Shown in pieces: positions 41,652-50,688 of a DNA stretch of 64,000 bases. Within the stretch, counting starts at the first letter, position 1. Every line of letters begins with the position of its first letter. This DNA comes from an uncultured Sinobacteraceae bacterium (GTDB taxonomy: Bacteria > Pseudomonadota > Gammaproteobacteria > Nevskiales > Nevskiaceae). The notes under the pieces were generated by a model. That model did not search any database and was not told the origin of the DNA. It saw nothing but the letters and a program-made list of their open reading frames with translations. Both the position numbers and the translations under genes were made by a program. The DNA lies in NCBI GenBank assembly GCA_903822975.1, contig CAIJRD010000009.1, positions 62,001-126,000 of the forward strand, given 5' to 3'.

Positions 41652-43628
41652 ATGAGCACCCAGAAAATCATCCGCATCGGCTGCGGTGCTGCGTTTTGGG
41701 GCGACAGCGCCGAAGGCGCGCGCGAGTTGGTGGAGTCGGGCGCGATCGATTACCTGATGTTCGACTACCTCGCCGAGATCACCATGTCGCTGCTGGCGAA
41801 AGCGCGCGGCAAGGATGCGAACGCGGGCTATGCAAGCGACTTTCCTGACGTGGTCGCGCGGCTCGCGCCGCAACTCAAGCAGCATCGAATCCGCGTGCTC
41901 AGCAATGCCGGTGGTGTGAATCCGCAAGCTTGCAAGGCTGCCATCGAGAGCAAGCTCGCAGCGGCCGGAATCGATCTGAAAGTTTCAATCGTCAGCGGCG
42001 ACGATCTGCTCGCGCGCGCCGCGGAGCTGAGCGATGTCCCCGAGATGTTCAGCGGCGCCGCCTTTCCGGCAAAGCCCTGGAGCGTCAACGCCTACCTCGG
42101 CGCCATGCCCATCGTCGCCGCACTCGATGCCGGCGCCGACATCGTCATCACCGGTCGATGTGTCGACAGCGCGCTGGCGCTCGCACCGCTGATTCACGAA
42201 TTTGCATGGCCGGCCGACGACTACGATCGACTCGCGGCGGGCAGCCTTGCCGGTCACGTGATCGAGTGCGGCACGCAGGTCACCGGCGGCATCCTCACCG
42301 ACTGGCAGGATACGGTCGCCGACTGGGACCGCATGGGCTTCCCGATCGCCGAGTGCGCCAGCGATGGCAGCTTCGTCGTGACCAAGCTGCCGCAGTCGGG
42401 CGGTCATGTGTCCATCGCCAGCGTCGGTGAGCAGATCGTCTACGAAATCGGCGATCCGGCGCGCTATCTGCTACCGGACGTGACCTGCGACTTCCGCGAC
42501 GTGCAGTTACGCGAACTCGACCTGAACCGCATCGAAGTGCGCGGTGCACGAGGTACGGCACCGACGTCGACCTACAAGGTTTCCGCGACGTTTCAGGATG
42601 GCTTCCGCGCTTCCGGCACGATGATGATCGGCGGCGTCGATGCGCCCGCAAAAGCCGAGCATGTTGCAGCGGCGATTCTCAAGCGCACGCGTCGGCTGTT
42701 CGCGCAGCGCGGCTTCGCCGACTATCTGCGTACCGACATCGAAGTGCTGGGGGCCGAGGCGAACTGGGGCGCGCATTCGCGTGCACTCGCCAGTCGCGAA
42801 GTCGTGTTGAAACTCAGCGTGCATCACGCCGACAAGAACGCGCTCGAATTGTTCTCGCGCGAATTCATTCCGCCGGCGACGGCGATGGCGCAAGGCATCA
42901 CCGGCTTCGCGGGAGGGCGGCCGAGCGTGACGCCCTTGGTGCGACTGTTCTCGTGCCTGGTGCCGAAGGATTGGGTGCGAATCGAAGTCGACGGACGGCC
43001 GTTCGAGGCGGGCGCACTCGTTCACGCGCTACCCAAGGACACGCCGACGCACGCTGATGCGTCGAGGTTCGCAGCCGAAGTTTCCAATGGCGGCAATATC
43101 GCGAATGCAACCGGACAGCTTGCGAGCGATGATCGCTCGCCATCGCCATCGCCATCGCCATCGCCATCGCCATCGCCATCGCAGGCTGCGAGTAACGATC
43201 ACTCGCCATTGCCTGCCGAATGGTCAAAGTCTTCGGCATCGAGCGAAACCCGCACCGTTGCACTGATCGCGCTGGCCTATGGCCGCTCCGGCGACAAGGG
43301 CGACAGCGCCAACATCGGCGTGATCGCGCGGCGGCCGGAATATCTGCCGGTGTTGCGTGCGCAGCTCACTGCCGAAGCGGTGCGTGACTATCTCGCGCAT
43401 ATGGTTCGCGGGCGTGTCGAGCGCTTCGAGTTGCCGGGACTGCGGGCATTCAATTTCCTGCTGCACGAAGCACTCGGCGGCGGCGGCATGGCGAGCCTGC
43501 GCTACGACCCGCAGGGCAAGATGCTGGCGCAGATCCTGATGGATTTCCCGCTGCAACTGTCGCTTGCGCAGTTCGCCGACTTGCAGCGCCACACGAGCGC
43601 CGCCGATGCGGTCGTCGAAGCGGCCTGA
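41652..43628 (+). CDS. atuA: Acyclic terpene utilisation protein AtuA (DUF1446)
   Basis: The 658-residue product matches AtuA in two parts. The DUF1446 core (about 1-455) has RIGCGAAFWGDS, YLMFDYLAEITMS, VLSNAGGVNP, ADIVITGRCVDSALAL and HVIECGTQVTGG. The C-terminal AtuA-like domain (about 533-655) starts ALIALAYGRSGDKGDSANIGVIAR. Between them is a disordered linker with seven Ser-Pro repeats. AtuA is essential for citronellol/geraniol use in Pseudomonas, but its reaction is unknown. Its presence next to a carboxylase, an isovaleryl-type dehydrogenase and a crotonase points to an isoprenoid or branched-acid route. ATG 41652 is preferred; a small AAGTGCC-GAT-GGCACTT hairpin lies in the gap before it. 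Confidence 0.9.
   Translation: MSTQKIIRIGCGAAFWGDSAEGARELVESGAIDYLMFDYLAEITMSLLAKARGKDANAGYASDFPDVVARLAPQLKQHRIRVLSNAGGVNPQACKAAIESKLAAAGIDLKVSIVSGDDLLARAAELSDVPEMFSGAAFPAKPWSVNAYLGAMPIVAALDAGADIVITGRCVDSALALAPLIHEFAWPADDYDRLAAGSLAGHVIECGTQVTGGILTDWQDTVADWDRMGFPIAECASDGSFVVTKLPQSGGHVSIASVGEQIVYEIGDPARYLLPDVTCDFRDVQLRELDLNRIEVRGARGTAPTSTYKVSATFQDGFRASGTMMIGGVDAPAKAEHVAAAILKRTRRLFAQRGFADYLRTDIEVLGAEANWGAHSRALASREVVLKLSVHHADKNALELFSREFIPPATAMAQGITGFAGGRPSVTPLVRLFSCLVPKDWVRIEVDGRPFEAGALVHALPKDTPTHADASRFAAEVSNGGNIANATGQLASDDRSPSPSPSPSPSPSPSQAASNDHSPLPAEWSKSSASSETRTVALIALAYGRSGDKGDSANIGVIARRPEYLPVLRAQLTAEAVRDYLAHMVRGRVERFELPGLRAFNFLLHEALGGGGMASLRYDPQGKMLAQILMDFPLQLSLAQFADLQRHTSAADAVVEAA
43137..43178. 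repeat. Hexamer repeat coding for (Ser-Pro)7 in atuA
   Basis: Seven perfect TCGCCA units, in frame, encode residues 496-509 of AtuA. Gain or loss of units would change linker length without shifting frame. Confidence 0.95.
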
Positions 43629-43635
43629 GTAGCGC

Positions 43636-44490
43636 ATGAGCAAGTCACTGCCGAAGCCGCTCGCAAAATCATCGGCGACAGATTCTGTTGATGGACCCGC
43701 GCGTGCGAGCGTCACTCGCGTGACTCGGGCATCGGCGAAGTCGAAGATCAAGCTGCAAATGAAATCGCAGCTCAAGGATGCTGCCGCACCGCGACCGGCG
43801 CGCGAGCAGCGGATCGACGAGATCCTGCGTGCCGCACGCGATGTCTTCTGCGAGAAGGGCTACGAGTCGAGCGCGGTGGCCGAAATCGCAGCGCGCATCG
43901 GCGTTGTCGAGGGCACGATTTACAAGTATTTCGACAGCAAGCGCGAACTGCTGCTGAAAGTACTGGAACGCTGGTATCAGGACATGTTCGGCGACTATGC
44001 GCTTGACCTCGCCGGTGTGGCCGGCGCGCGTGCGCGTCTGCGTCTGCTGGTGTGGCGTCACCTGCGTTCGATTCGCGAATTTCCGTTGTTGTGCCGACTG
44101 ATGTTCCGCGAGGTTCGCAGCGAACAGGACTATCAGGGTTCCGATCTGCATGCACTGAACCGTCGCTATACCCAACTGCTGATCGACGTGATCACCGAGG
44201 GCGTGCGAACGCACGAATTCCGCGACGACTTGCCGCTGTGGCTGCTGCGCGACATGGTCTATGGCGGCATCGAGCACACCACCTGGAATTTCATCTGTGG
44301 CCGCGGCGAACTCGATATCGAGCGCGTCGCCGACGATCTGGTCGCCGTACTGTGCGATGGCATCGCTGCGCATCGCACCGCAGACGAACTGCGGCGAGAG
44401 GCGCAACGGCTGTCGCGCATCGCCGATCGCATGGCGCCCGAATCCGCGCGCCCACCTTCCAATTCCGAGCACTCCGCGTCGAGAAAATGA
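43636..44490 (+). CDS. TetR-family transcriptional regulator
   Basis: The 284-residue product has a basic, disordered N-terminal extension of about 55 residues. A TetR helix-turn-helix follows: EILRAARDVFCEKGYESSAVAEIAARIGVVEGTIYKYFDSKRELL. The C-terminal ligand domain continues with LLCRLMFREVRSEQDY and MVYGGIEHTTWNFICGRGE. It lies inside the catabolic operon, and its TGA overlaps the ATG of the biotin carboxylase (ATGA). The 15-bp palindromes at 34788, 40556 and 40656 are the obvious candidate operators, with an acyl-CoA as likely inducer (inference). The start could instead be ATG 43759, which would remove most of the extension. Confidence 0.9.
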   Translation: MSKSLPKPLAKSSATDSVDGPARASVTRVTRASAKSKIKLQMKSQLKDAAAPRPAREQRIDEILRAARDVFCEKGYESSAVAEIAARIGVVEGTIYKYFDSKRELLLKVLERWYQDMFGDYALDLAGVAGARARLRLLVWRHLRSIREFPLLCRLMFREVRSEQDYQGSDLHALNRRYTQLLIDVITEGVRTHEFRDDLPLWLLRDMVYGGIEHTTWNFICGRGELDIERVADDLVAVLCDGIAAHRTADELRREAQRLSRIADRMAPESARPPSNSEHSASRK

Positions 44491-46073
44491 AACCGATGAC
44501 TGCGACCTCCGCCGTATCCGAATCCTCCGCTCAACCGATTCGCGCGTCGCGCGTCGCCGGCTGGCCGTTCCGCTCGGTGCTGATCGCCAATCGCGGCGAG
44601 ATCGCCGTGCGCATCCTGCGCAGCGTGCAGAAGCTCGGTCTCGAAGGCATCGTCGTGTATCACGCCGCCGACCGCGCAGCGCCGGCCGTACGCTTGGCCG
44701 ATCGCGCGATCGAGATCAGCGGCAGCACGCCGGTCGCGGCCTATCTCGATGCGGCGCAGATTCTGGCGGCGGCGAAGGCGAGCGGTGCCGGTGCGATTCA
44801 TCCGGGCTACGGCTTCTTGTCGGAGAACGCTGCGTTCGCGCAGGCGGTCGCCGACGCGGGACTTGCCTTCGTTGGACCGACGCCGCAGCAGATCGAACTG
44901 ATGGGCGACAAGGTTCGCGCGCGCGCCTTCGTCGAGCAGGGCGGCTTCCCGGTCGCACCGAGCGCGATCGAGGACGACGATCCCAGCACCTTTGTCGAAC
45001 GTGCGCGCCGCGTGCCCTTGCCGTTGCTGATCAAGCCGGCCGCAGGCGGCGGCGGCAAGGGTATGCGCATCGTGCGCGATCTGGCGGTGCTCGAAAGCGA
45101 GATCGAACGCGCGCGCAGCGAAGGCCAGCGCTATTTCGGCGATGGCCGCCTGTACGTTGAACGCTACATCGAGAATCCGCGCCATATCGAAGTGCAGGTG
45201 CTGGGCGATTCGCACGGCAACGTCGTGCATCTGTTCGAGCGTGAATGCTCGGTGCAGCGGCGCTTTCAGAAGATCGTCGAGGAAACGCCATCGCCGGCAT
45301 TGACGCCGGAGCTGCGTGCACGCATCTGCGAAACCGCAGCGGGCATCGCGCGCAAGGCGGGTTATCGCAACGCCGGCACGGTCGAGTTCATCTTTGGACA
45401 AGGTGCAGGCCCCGATAACGCTGGCGGCATCGGCAATGTCGAATTTTATTTTCTTGAGATGAACACGCGCCTGCAGGTCGAGCATCCGGTGACCGAAGAG
45501 ATCACTGGCAAGGACCTCGTATTCGAACAGTTGCGTATCGCTGCCGGCGAAGCGCTCGGCTATGCACAAGCGGATGTTGTATCGCACGGCCATGCGATCG
45601 AGTTCCGCATCTACGCCGAAGATCCGGCGCGTGGCTACACGCCCACCACCGGGCCGGTGCTGTGCCTGCGTGAGGCGCAAGGTCCCGGAGTCCGCGTCGA
45701 CAGCGGGATCGTCGAAGGCCAGGACGTTACCGCCGCGTTCGATCCGATGCTGGCCAAGCTGATCGTCTCCGGCCGCGACCGCGCCGAGGCGATGGCGCGT
45801 GCAGATGCAGCCCTTGCGCAGACCGTGCTGCTTGGCTGCCAGACCAATATCGCGTTCCTGCGGCGTTTGCTGAACCATCCCGCGTTCGTCGACGGCCAGG
45901 TGCATACCGGCTTCCTCGATGCGCATCCCGAAATCGCCGCCGAGCCGGCGCTCGATCCGGATCGGCTGCATCGCCTGCTGGCGGCTGCGGCGCTGAGCAT
46001 CCGACCGCTGCGCGACGGCGCCGACCGGGTGCCGGCACTGCACGCCGCCATCGGCGGTTGGAGAAACGCATGA
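44487..46073 (+). CDS. Biotin carboxylase subunit of an acyl-CoA carboxylase, lacking a carrier domain
   Basis: The 528-residue product holds a complete biotin carboxylase: VLIANRGEIAVRILRS, IHPGYGFLSENA, the ATP-grasp loop KPAAGGGGKGMRIV, the catalytic HIEVQVLGD, ECSVQRRFQKIVEE and EMNTRLQVEHPVTE. A BC C-terminal domain and about 60 extra residues follow, ending at GGWRNA. In methylcrotonyl-, geranyl- and propionyl-CoA carboxylases the alpha chain continues into a BT domain and biotinyl domain. Here it stops, and the biotinyl domain is a separate gene at 46228. Both junctions are clean ATGA overlaps, so I read this as a gene split, not a sequencing error. Confidence 0.92.
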   Translation: MKPMTATSAVSESSAQPIRASRVAGWPFRSVLIANRGEIAVRILRSVQKLGLEGIVVYHAADRAAPAVRLADRAIEISGSTPVAAYLDAAQILAAAKASGAGAIHPGYGFLSENAAFAQAVADAGLAFVGPTPQQIELMGDKVRARAFVEQGGFPVAPSAIEDDDPSTFVERARRVPLPLLIKPAAGGGGKGMRIVRDLAVLESEIERARSEGQRYFGDGRLYVERYIENPRHIEVQVLGDSHGNVVHLFERECSVQRRFQKIVEETPSPALTPELRARICETAAGIARKAGYRNAGTVEFIFGQGAGPDNAGGIGNVEFYFLEMNTRLQVEHPVTEEITGKDLVFEQLRIAAGEALGYAQADVVSHGHAIEFRIYAEDPARGYTPTTGPVLCLREAQGPGVRVDSGIVEGQDVTAAFDPMLAKLIVSGRDRAEAMARADAALAQTVLLGCQTNIAFLRRLLNHPAFVDGQVHTGFLDAHPEIAAEPALDPDRLHRLLAAAALSIRPLRDGADRVPALHAAIGGWRNA

Positions 46074-46228
46074 ACGCGAAGCGGAGCAGATGTGATGGCC
46101 GAGACGTTGAACGTCAGTCGTCGATCAATGCCGTCAACGCGGCCGGCGAAACTTGCGTCATCCGTGAGATGGCCATCACGCAGGATTGGAACGCGCAGGA
46201 TTGGAACGCGCAGGGAGTGACGGTCTGA
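46070..46228 (+). CDS. Micro-ORF bridging carboxylase subunit genes (52 aa), uncertain
   Basis: A 52-codon frame starts with the ATG that overlaps the biotin carboxylase stop and ends with a TGA that overlaps the ATG of the carrier-protein gene. The product (MNAKRSRCDGRDVERQ...) has no recognisable motif and includes ITQDWNAQDWNAQG, from a 15-bp duplication. It may only keep ribosomes translating across the spacer. It could also be the eroded remnant of the BT domain that normally joins the two parts. Confidence 0.35.
   Translation: MNAKRSRCDGRDVERQSSINAVNAAGETCVIREMAITQDWNAQDWNAQGVTV
46183..46212. repeat. 15-bp direct repeat, two copies
   Basis: GGATTGGAACGCGCA occurs twice in tandem at 46183-46197 and 46198-46212, inside the micro-ORF, followed by GGGAGTGA that can serve as ribosome-binding site for the next gene. 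Confidence 0.9.
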
Positions 46229-46731
46229 TGCATCACGCATTCAAGCTCGGCGAAGCCGAACACGACATCGAGTTGTCGCGCAGCACCGGCGGTTACCGAC
46301 TGCATGTCGGCGGTCGATCGATCGCGGTCGATCTGGTCGCGCTGCCCGGCGGCAATCTGATGCTGAGCACCGATGGGCGGTGCGAACCGGTGGTCATCGC
46401 GCAGCGCGGCGACAGCGTGTTCGTGCATCTGGATGGCGCAGCCTATCAACTCGACTACGAGCATCCGCTCGATCGACTCGCCCAGCAGACGCAAGGTGCG
46501 GCCGCCGATTCGGTGCGTGCGCCGATGCCGGGCTCGGTGATCGCGGTGGCGGTGAAGCCGGGCGACACAGTCAAGCGCGGCGATACGCTGCTGGTGATGG
46601 AGAGCATGAAGATGGAAACGACCATCGCAGCACCGCGCGATGGCGTGGTCGCCGCCGTGCACTTCGGTGCGGGGCAGACGTTCGATCGCGATGCGCTGTT
46701 GCTGGAACTGCAAATCGAAACGCCAGCATGA
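46228..46731 (+). CDS. Biotin carboxyl carrier protein of the acyl-CoA carboxylase
   Basis: The 167-residue product has an N-terminal beta-rich part (about 1-85: HDIELSRSTGGYRLHVGGR, GDSVFVHLDGAAYQL) resembling the end of a BT domain. A biotinyl domain follows (about 95-165): APMPGSVIAVAVKPGDTVKRGDTLLVMESMKMETTIAAPRDGVV. The biotin-accepting Lys is in ESMKMET. It supplies the part missing from the biotin carboxylase gene. The GGGAG before ATG 46228 is a good ribosome-binding site. Confidence 0.9.
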   Translation: MHHAFKLGEAEHDIELSRSTGGYRLHVGGRSIAVDLVALPGGNLMLSTDGRCEPVVIAQRGDSVFVHLDGAAYQLDYEHPLDRLAQQTQGAAADSVRAPMPGSVIAVAVKPGDTVKRGDTLLVMESMKMETTIAAPRDGVVAAVHFGAGQTFDRDALLLELQIETPA

Positions 46732-46777
46732 TCACCGCCGCCGTCCATCACCGGAATTCCAAGGGAGACACGCGCCG

Positions 46778-48385
46778 ATGAAGCGCATGCAGACACAGCT
46801 GAACACGCGCAGCGCCGAGTTCCAGGCGAACGCCGAACACAACAAGCGCATCGCCGCCGAGTTCCGCGAGCGACAGCGCGCGGCACGCTTCGATCGTCCC
46901 GAGCGCGATGTCGAGCGCCTGCGCAAGCAGAACAAGTTGCTGGTTCGCGAACGGCTTGAGCGACTGCTCGATCCGGGCACGCCGTTCCTGGAACTGTCGA
47001 CGCTGGCCGCGAACATGGAATACGGCGGCGAAGTCCCGGGCGCAGGTGTGGTCACCGGGATCGGCATCGTCGCGGGCCGTGAAGTGATGATCAATGCCGG
47101 CGATGCGAGCGTGAAAGGCGGCGCCTGGTATCCGCTATCGGTGAAGAAGACGATTCGCGCGCTCGACATCGCCATCGAGAACCGCCTGCCGGTGGTGCAT
47201 CTGTGCGACAGCGCCGGCGGCTTCCTGCCGCTGCAGGCGGAGCTGTTTGCGGATCGCTATTACGCCGGCCGCATCTTCCGCAACCAGTCGATCCTGTCGA
47301 AGATGGGCGTGCAGCAGGTTGCTGTGGTCTGCGGCCATTGCACCGCCGGTGGCGCGTACGTGCCGGGCTTGTCCGACTACAACGTCATCGTGCGCGGCAC
47401 CGGTGCGATCTTTCTCGCCGGTCCGCCGTTGGTGAAGGCCGCGACCGGTGAGGAAGTCACGGTCGAGGAGCTGGGCGGTTGCGACATGCATACCAGCAAG
47501 TCCGGCACCGCCGACTATCCGGCGTCGAGCGAGGACGAAGCCTTCGCGATCGCGCGCGACATCGTCGGCCAGTTCAAGCGGCCGCAGAAAGCGCAGGTCG
47601 AATGGCAGGAGCCGGAGGCGCCCTTGTATCCGGCGGAAGACCTGTACGGCATTATTCCGAAGGACATCAAGCAGCAGTTCGACATCCGCGAAGTGATCGC
47701 GCGTCTGGTCGACGGCAGCCGCTTCCATGAATATCAGCCGAACTACGGCAAGACGCTGATCTGCGGCTACGCGCACCTGTGGGGCTACAAGATCGGCATC
47801 CTCGCCAACAACGGCGTGCTGTTCAACGACTCCGCATTGAAGGGCGCGCATTTCATCGAACTGTGCAATCAGAACCGCACGCCGCTACTGTTCTTGCAGA
47901 ACATCACCGGCTTCATGGTCGGCCGCGAATACGAGCAACGCGGCATCACCAAGGACGGCGCCAAGATGATCATGGCGGTGTCGTGTTCGGAGGTTCCGAA
48001 ATTCACCGTGATCGTCAACGGCTCGTTCGGTGCCGGCAATTACGGCATGAGCGGACGCGCGTTCGATCCGCGCTTCCTGTTCATGTGGCCGCAAAGCCAG
48101 ATCTCGGTGATGGGCGCGGAGCAGGCGGCGAACACGCTCGCGGACGTGAAGATTCGCCAGCTCGCGCGCCACGGCAAGCAGCTCACGCCGGAGGAAGTGG
48201 CCGCGATCCGCGAGCCGGTGCTGACCGACGTCAAGCGCCAGTCGAGCGCGCTGTATTCCACGTCCGAAGTCTGGGACGACGGCATTCTCGATCCGGTCGA
48301 CACGCGCAATGCCCTCGGCATCGCGATCAGTGCGGCCTTGAATACTCCGATCGAGGAACCGCGCTACGGTGTGTTCCGGATGTGA
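46778..48385 (+). CDS. Acyl-CoA carboxylase carboxyltransferase (beta) subunit
   Basis: The 535-residue product is a biotin-dependent carboxyltransferase of the methylcrotonyl/geranyl/propionyl-CoA group. It has RERLERLLDPGTPFLEL, the oxyanion-type CGHCTAGGAYVPGLSDY, FLAGPPLVKAATGEEVTVEELGG, GYAHLWGYKIGILANNGVLF, LLFLQNITGFMVG and a C-terminal GAGNYGMSGRAFDPRFLFMWP. Together with the biotin carboxylase and carrier genes it makes a full enzyme. The GNYGM...FMWP segment is typical of methylcrotonyl- and geranyl-CoA carboxylases, so a branched enoyl-CoA substrate is likely. The ATG follows an AAGGGAGA ribosome-binding site. Confidence 0.92.
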   Translation: MKRMQTQLNTRSAEFQANAEHNKRIAAEFRERQRAARFDRPERDVERLRKQNKLLVRERLERLLDPGTPFLELSTLAANMEYGGEVPGAGVVTGIGIVAGREVMINAGDASVKGGAWYPLSVKKTIRALDIAIENRLPVVHLCDSAGGFLPLQAELFADRYYAGRIFRNQSILSKMGVQQVAVVCGHCTAGGAYVPGLSDYNVIVRGTGAIFLAGPPLVKAATGEEVTVEELGGCDMHTSKSGTADYPASSEDEAFAIARDIVGQFKRPQKAQVEWQEPEAPLYPAEDLYGIIPKDIKQQFDIREVIARLVDGSRFHEYQPNYGKTLICGYAHLWGYKIGILANNGVLFNDSALKGAHFIELCNQNRTPLLFLQNITGFMVGREYEQRGITKDGAKMIMAVSCSEVPKFTVIVNGSFGAGNYGMSGRAFDPRFLFMWPQSQISVMGAEQAANTLADVKIRQLARHGKQLTPEEVAAIREPVLTDVKRQSSALYSTSEVWDDGILDPVDTRNALGIAISAALNTPIEEPRYGVFRM

Positions 48386-48575
48386 GCTGCGCAAACGCGC
48401 ATACGTCGCGTGAGAAGAGCGAGGAGACGGCAGTGGTGACAGCAGAGAAGACAACAGAGCAGACAACAGAGCAGACAACGGAGCCGAAGCAGACGCAGGC
48501 GACAACCGGTTCGCTGACCGGCAGCGTGATTCGCGGTCGAGCCGGCGGCGCGTGTGCGGCGTGCGGAGCCGCGCG

Positions 48576-48579
<4 letters not shown>
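48382..48579 (+). CDS. Micro-ORF bridging carboxyltransferase and ligase genes (65 aa), uncertain
   Basis: A GTG overlapping the carboxyltransferase stop (GTGA) opens a 65-codon frame whose TGA overlaps the ATG of the ligase (ATGA). The product is rich in Thr, Glu and Gln (AEKTTEQTTEQTTEPKQTQ) from a 12-bp tandem repeat and ends with RAGGACAACGAAR. The arrangement is the same as at 46070. No motif is recognised. Confidence 0.35.
48451..48486. repeat. 12-bp tandem repeat, three copies
   Basis: ACAACAGAGCAG occurs twice and ACAACGGAGCCG once, back to back, inside the micro-ORF at 48382. Partial units continue on both sides. Confidence 0.88.
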
Positions 48580-50480
<1,901 letters not shown>

Positions 50481-50550
50481 CCAGGCGACTCAGGACAATG
50501 GCAACGTGCTATGCGCCGCAGCGTTTAAATTGCAATTCGCGCATCGGGCG

Positions 50551-50568
50551 CGGACGGCGCGCCGTCCG
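50551..50568. promoter_or_regulatory. Strong 18-bp palindrome downstream of the ligase gene
   Basis: CGGACGGCGCGCCGTCCG is a perfect inverted repeat, extended by GCGCA upstream and TGCGC downstream as an outer stem. It lies about 70 bases after the ligase stop and has no T-run, so it may be a 3'-end RNA hairpin or a protein site. A 10-bp palindrome AATTGCAATT lies just before it. Confidence 0.5.
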
Positions 50569-50688
50569 GTGCGCAAGCGGGCGCACACAAGCATTCGAGC
50601 CTAGTCACTATGGGTGATGTTGCTGTGGCGCCTGCAGCCTACGGTAGCCAGCATTGATTAAAAGATGGACTGGGGGGGGACGCAACAG

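Noticed and set aside
43707..43726. GTCAC-TCGC-GTGAC inverted repeat inside the TetR coding sequence as an autoregulatory site
   Set aside because: It does not match the 15-bp palindrome, lies within codons 24-31 and may be chance in GC-rich DNA.
44487..46731. Frameshift or sequencing error separating biotin carboxylase and carrier domains
   Set aside because: Both joins are neat ATGA overlaps with a usable ribosome-binding site before the carrier gene, which fits separate genes better than a single-base error.
46978..48385. Assigning the carboxylase firmly as geranyl-CoA or methylcrotonyl-CoA specific
   Set aside because: Sequence motifs seen by eye do not separate these; the specificity residues need an alignment with structures.
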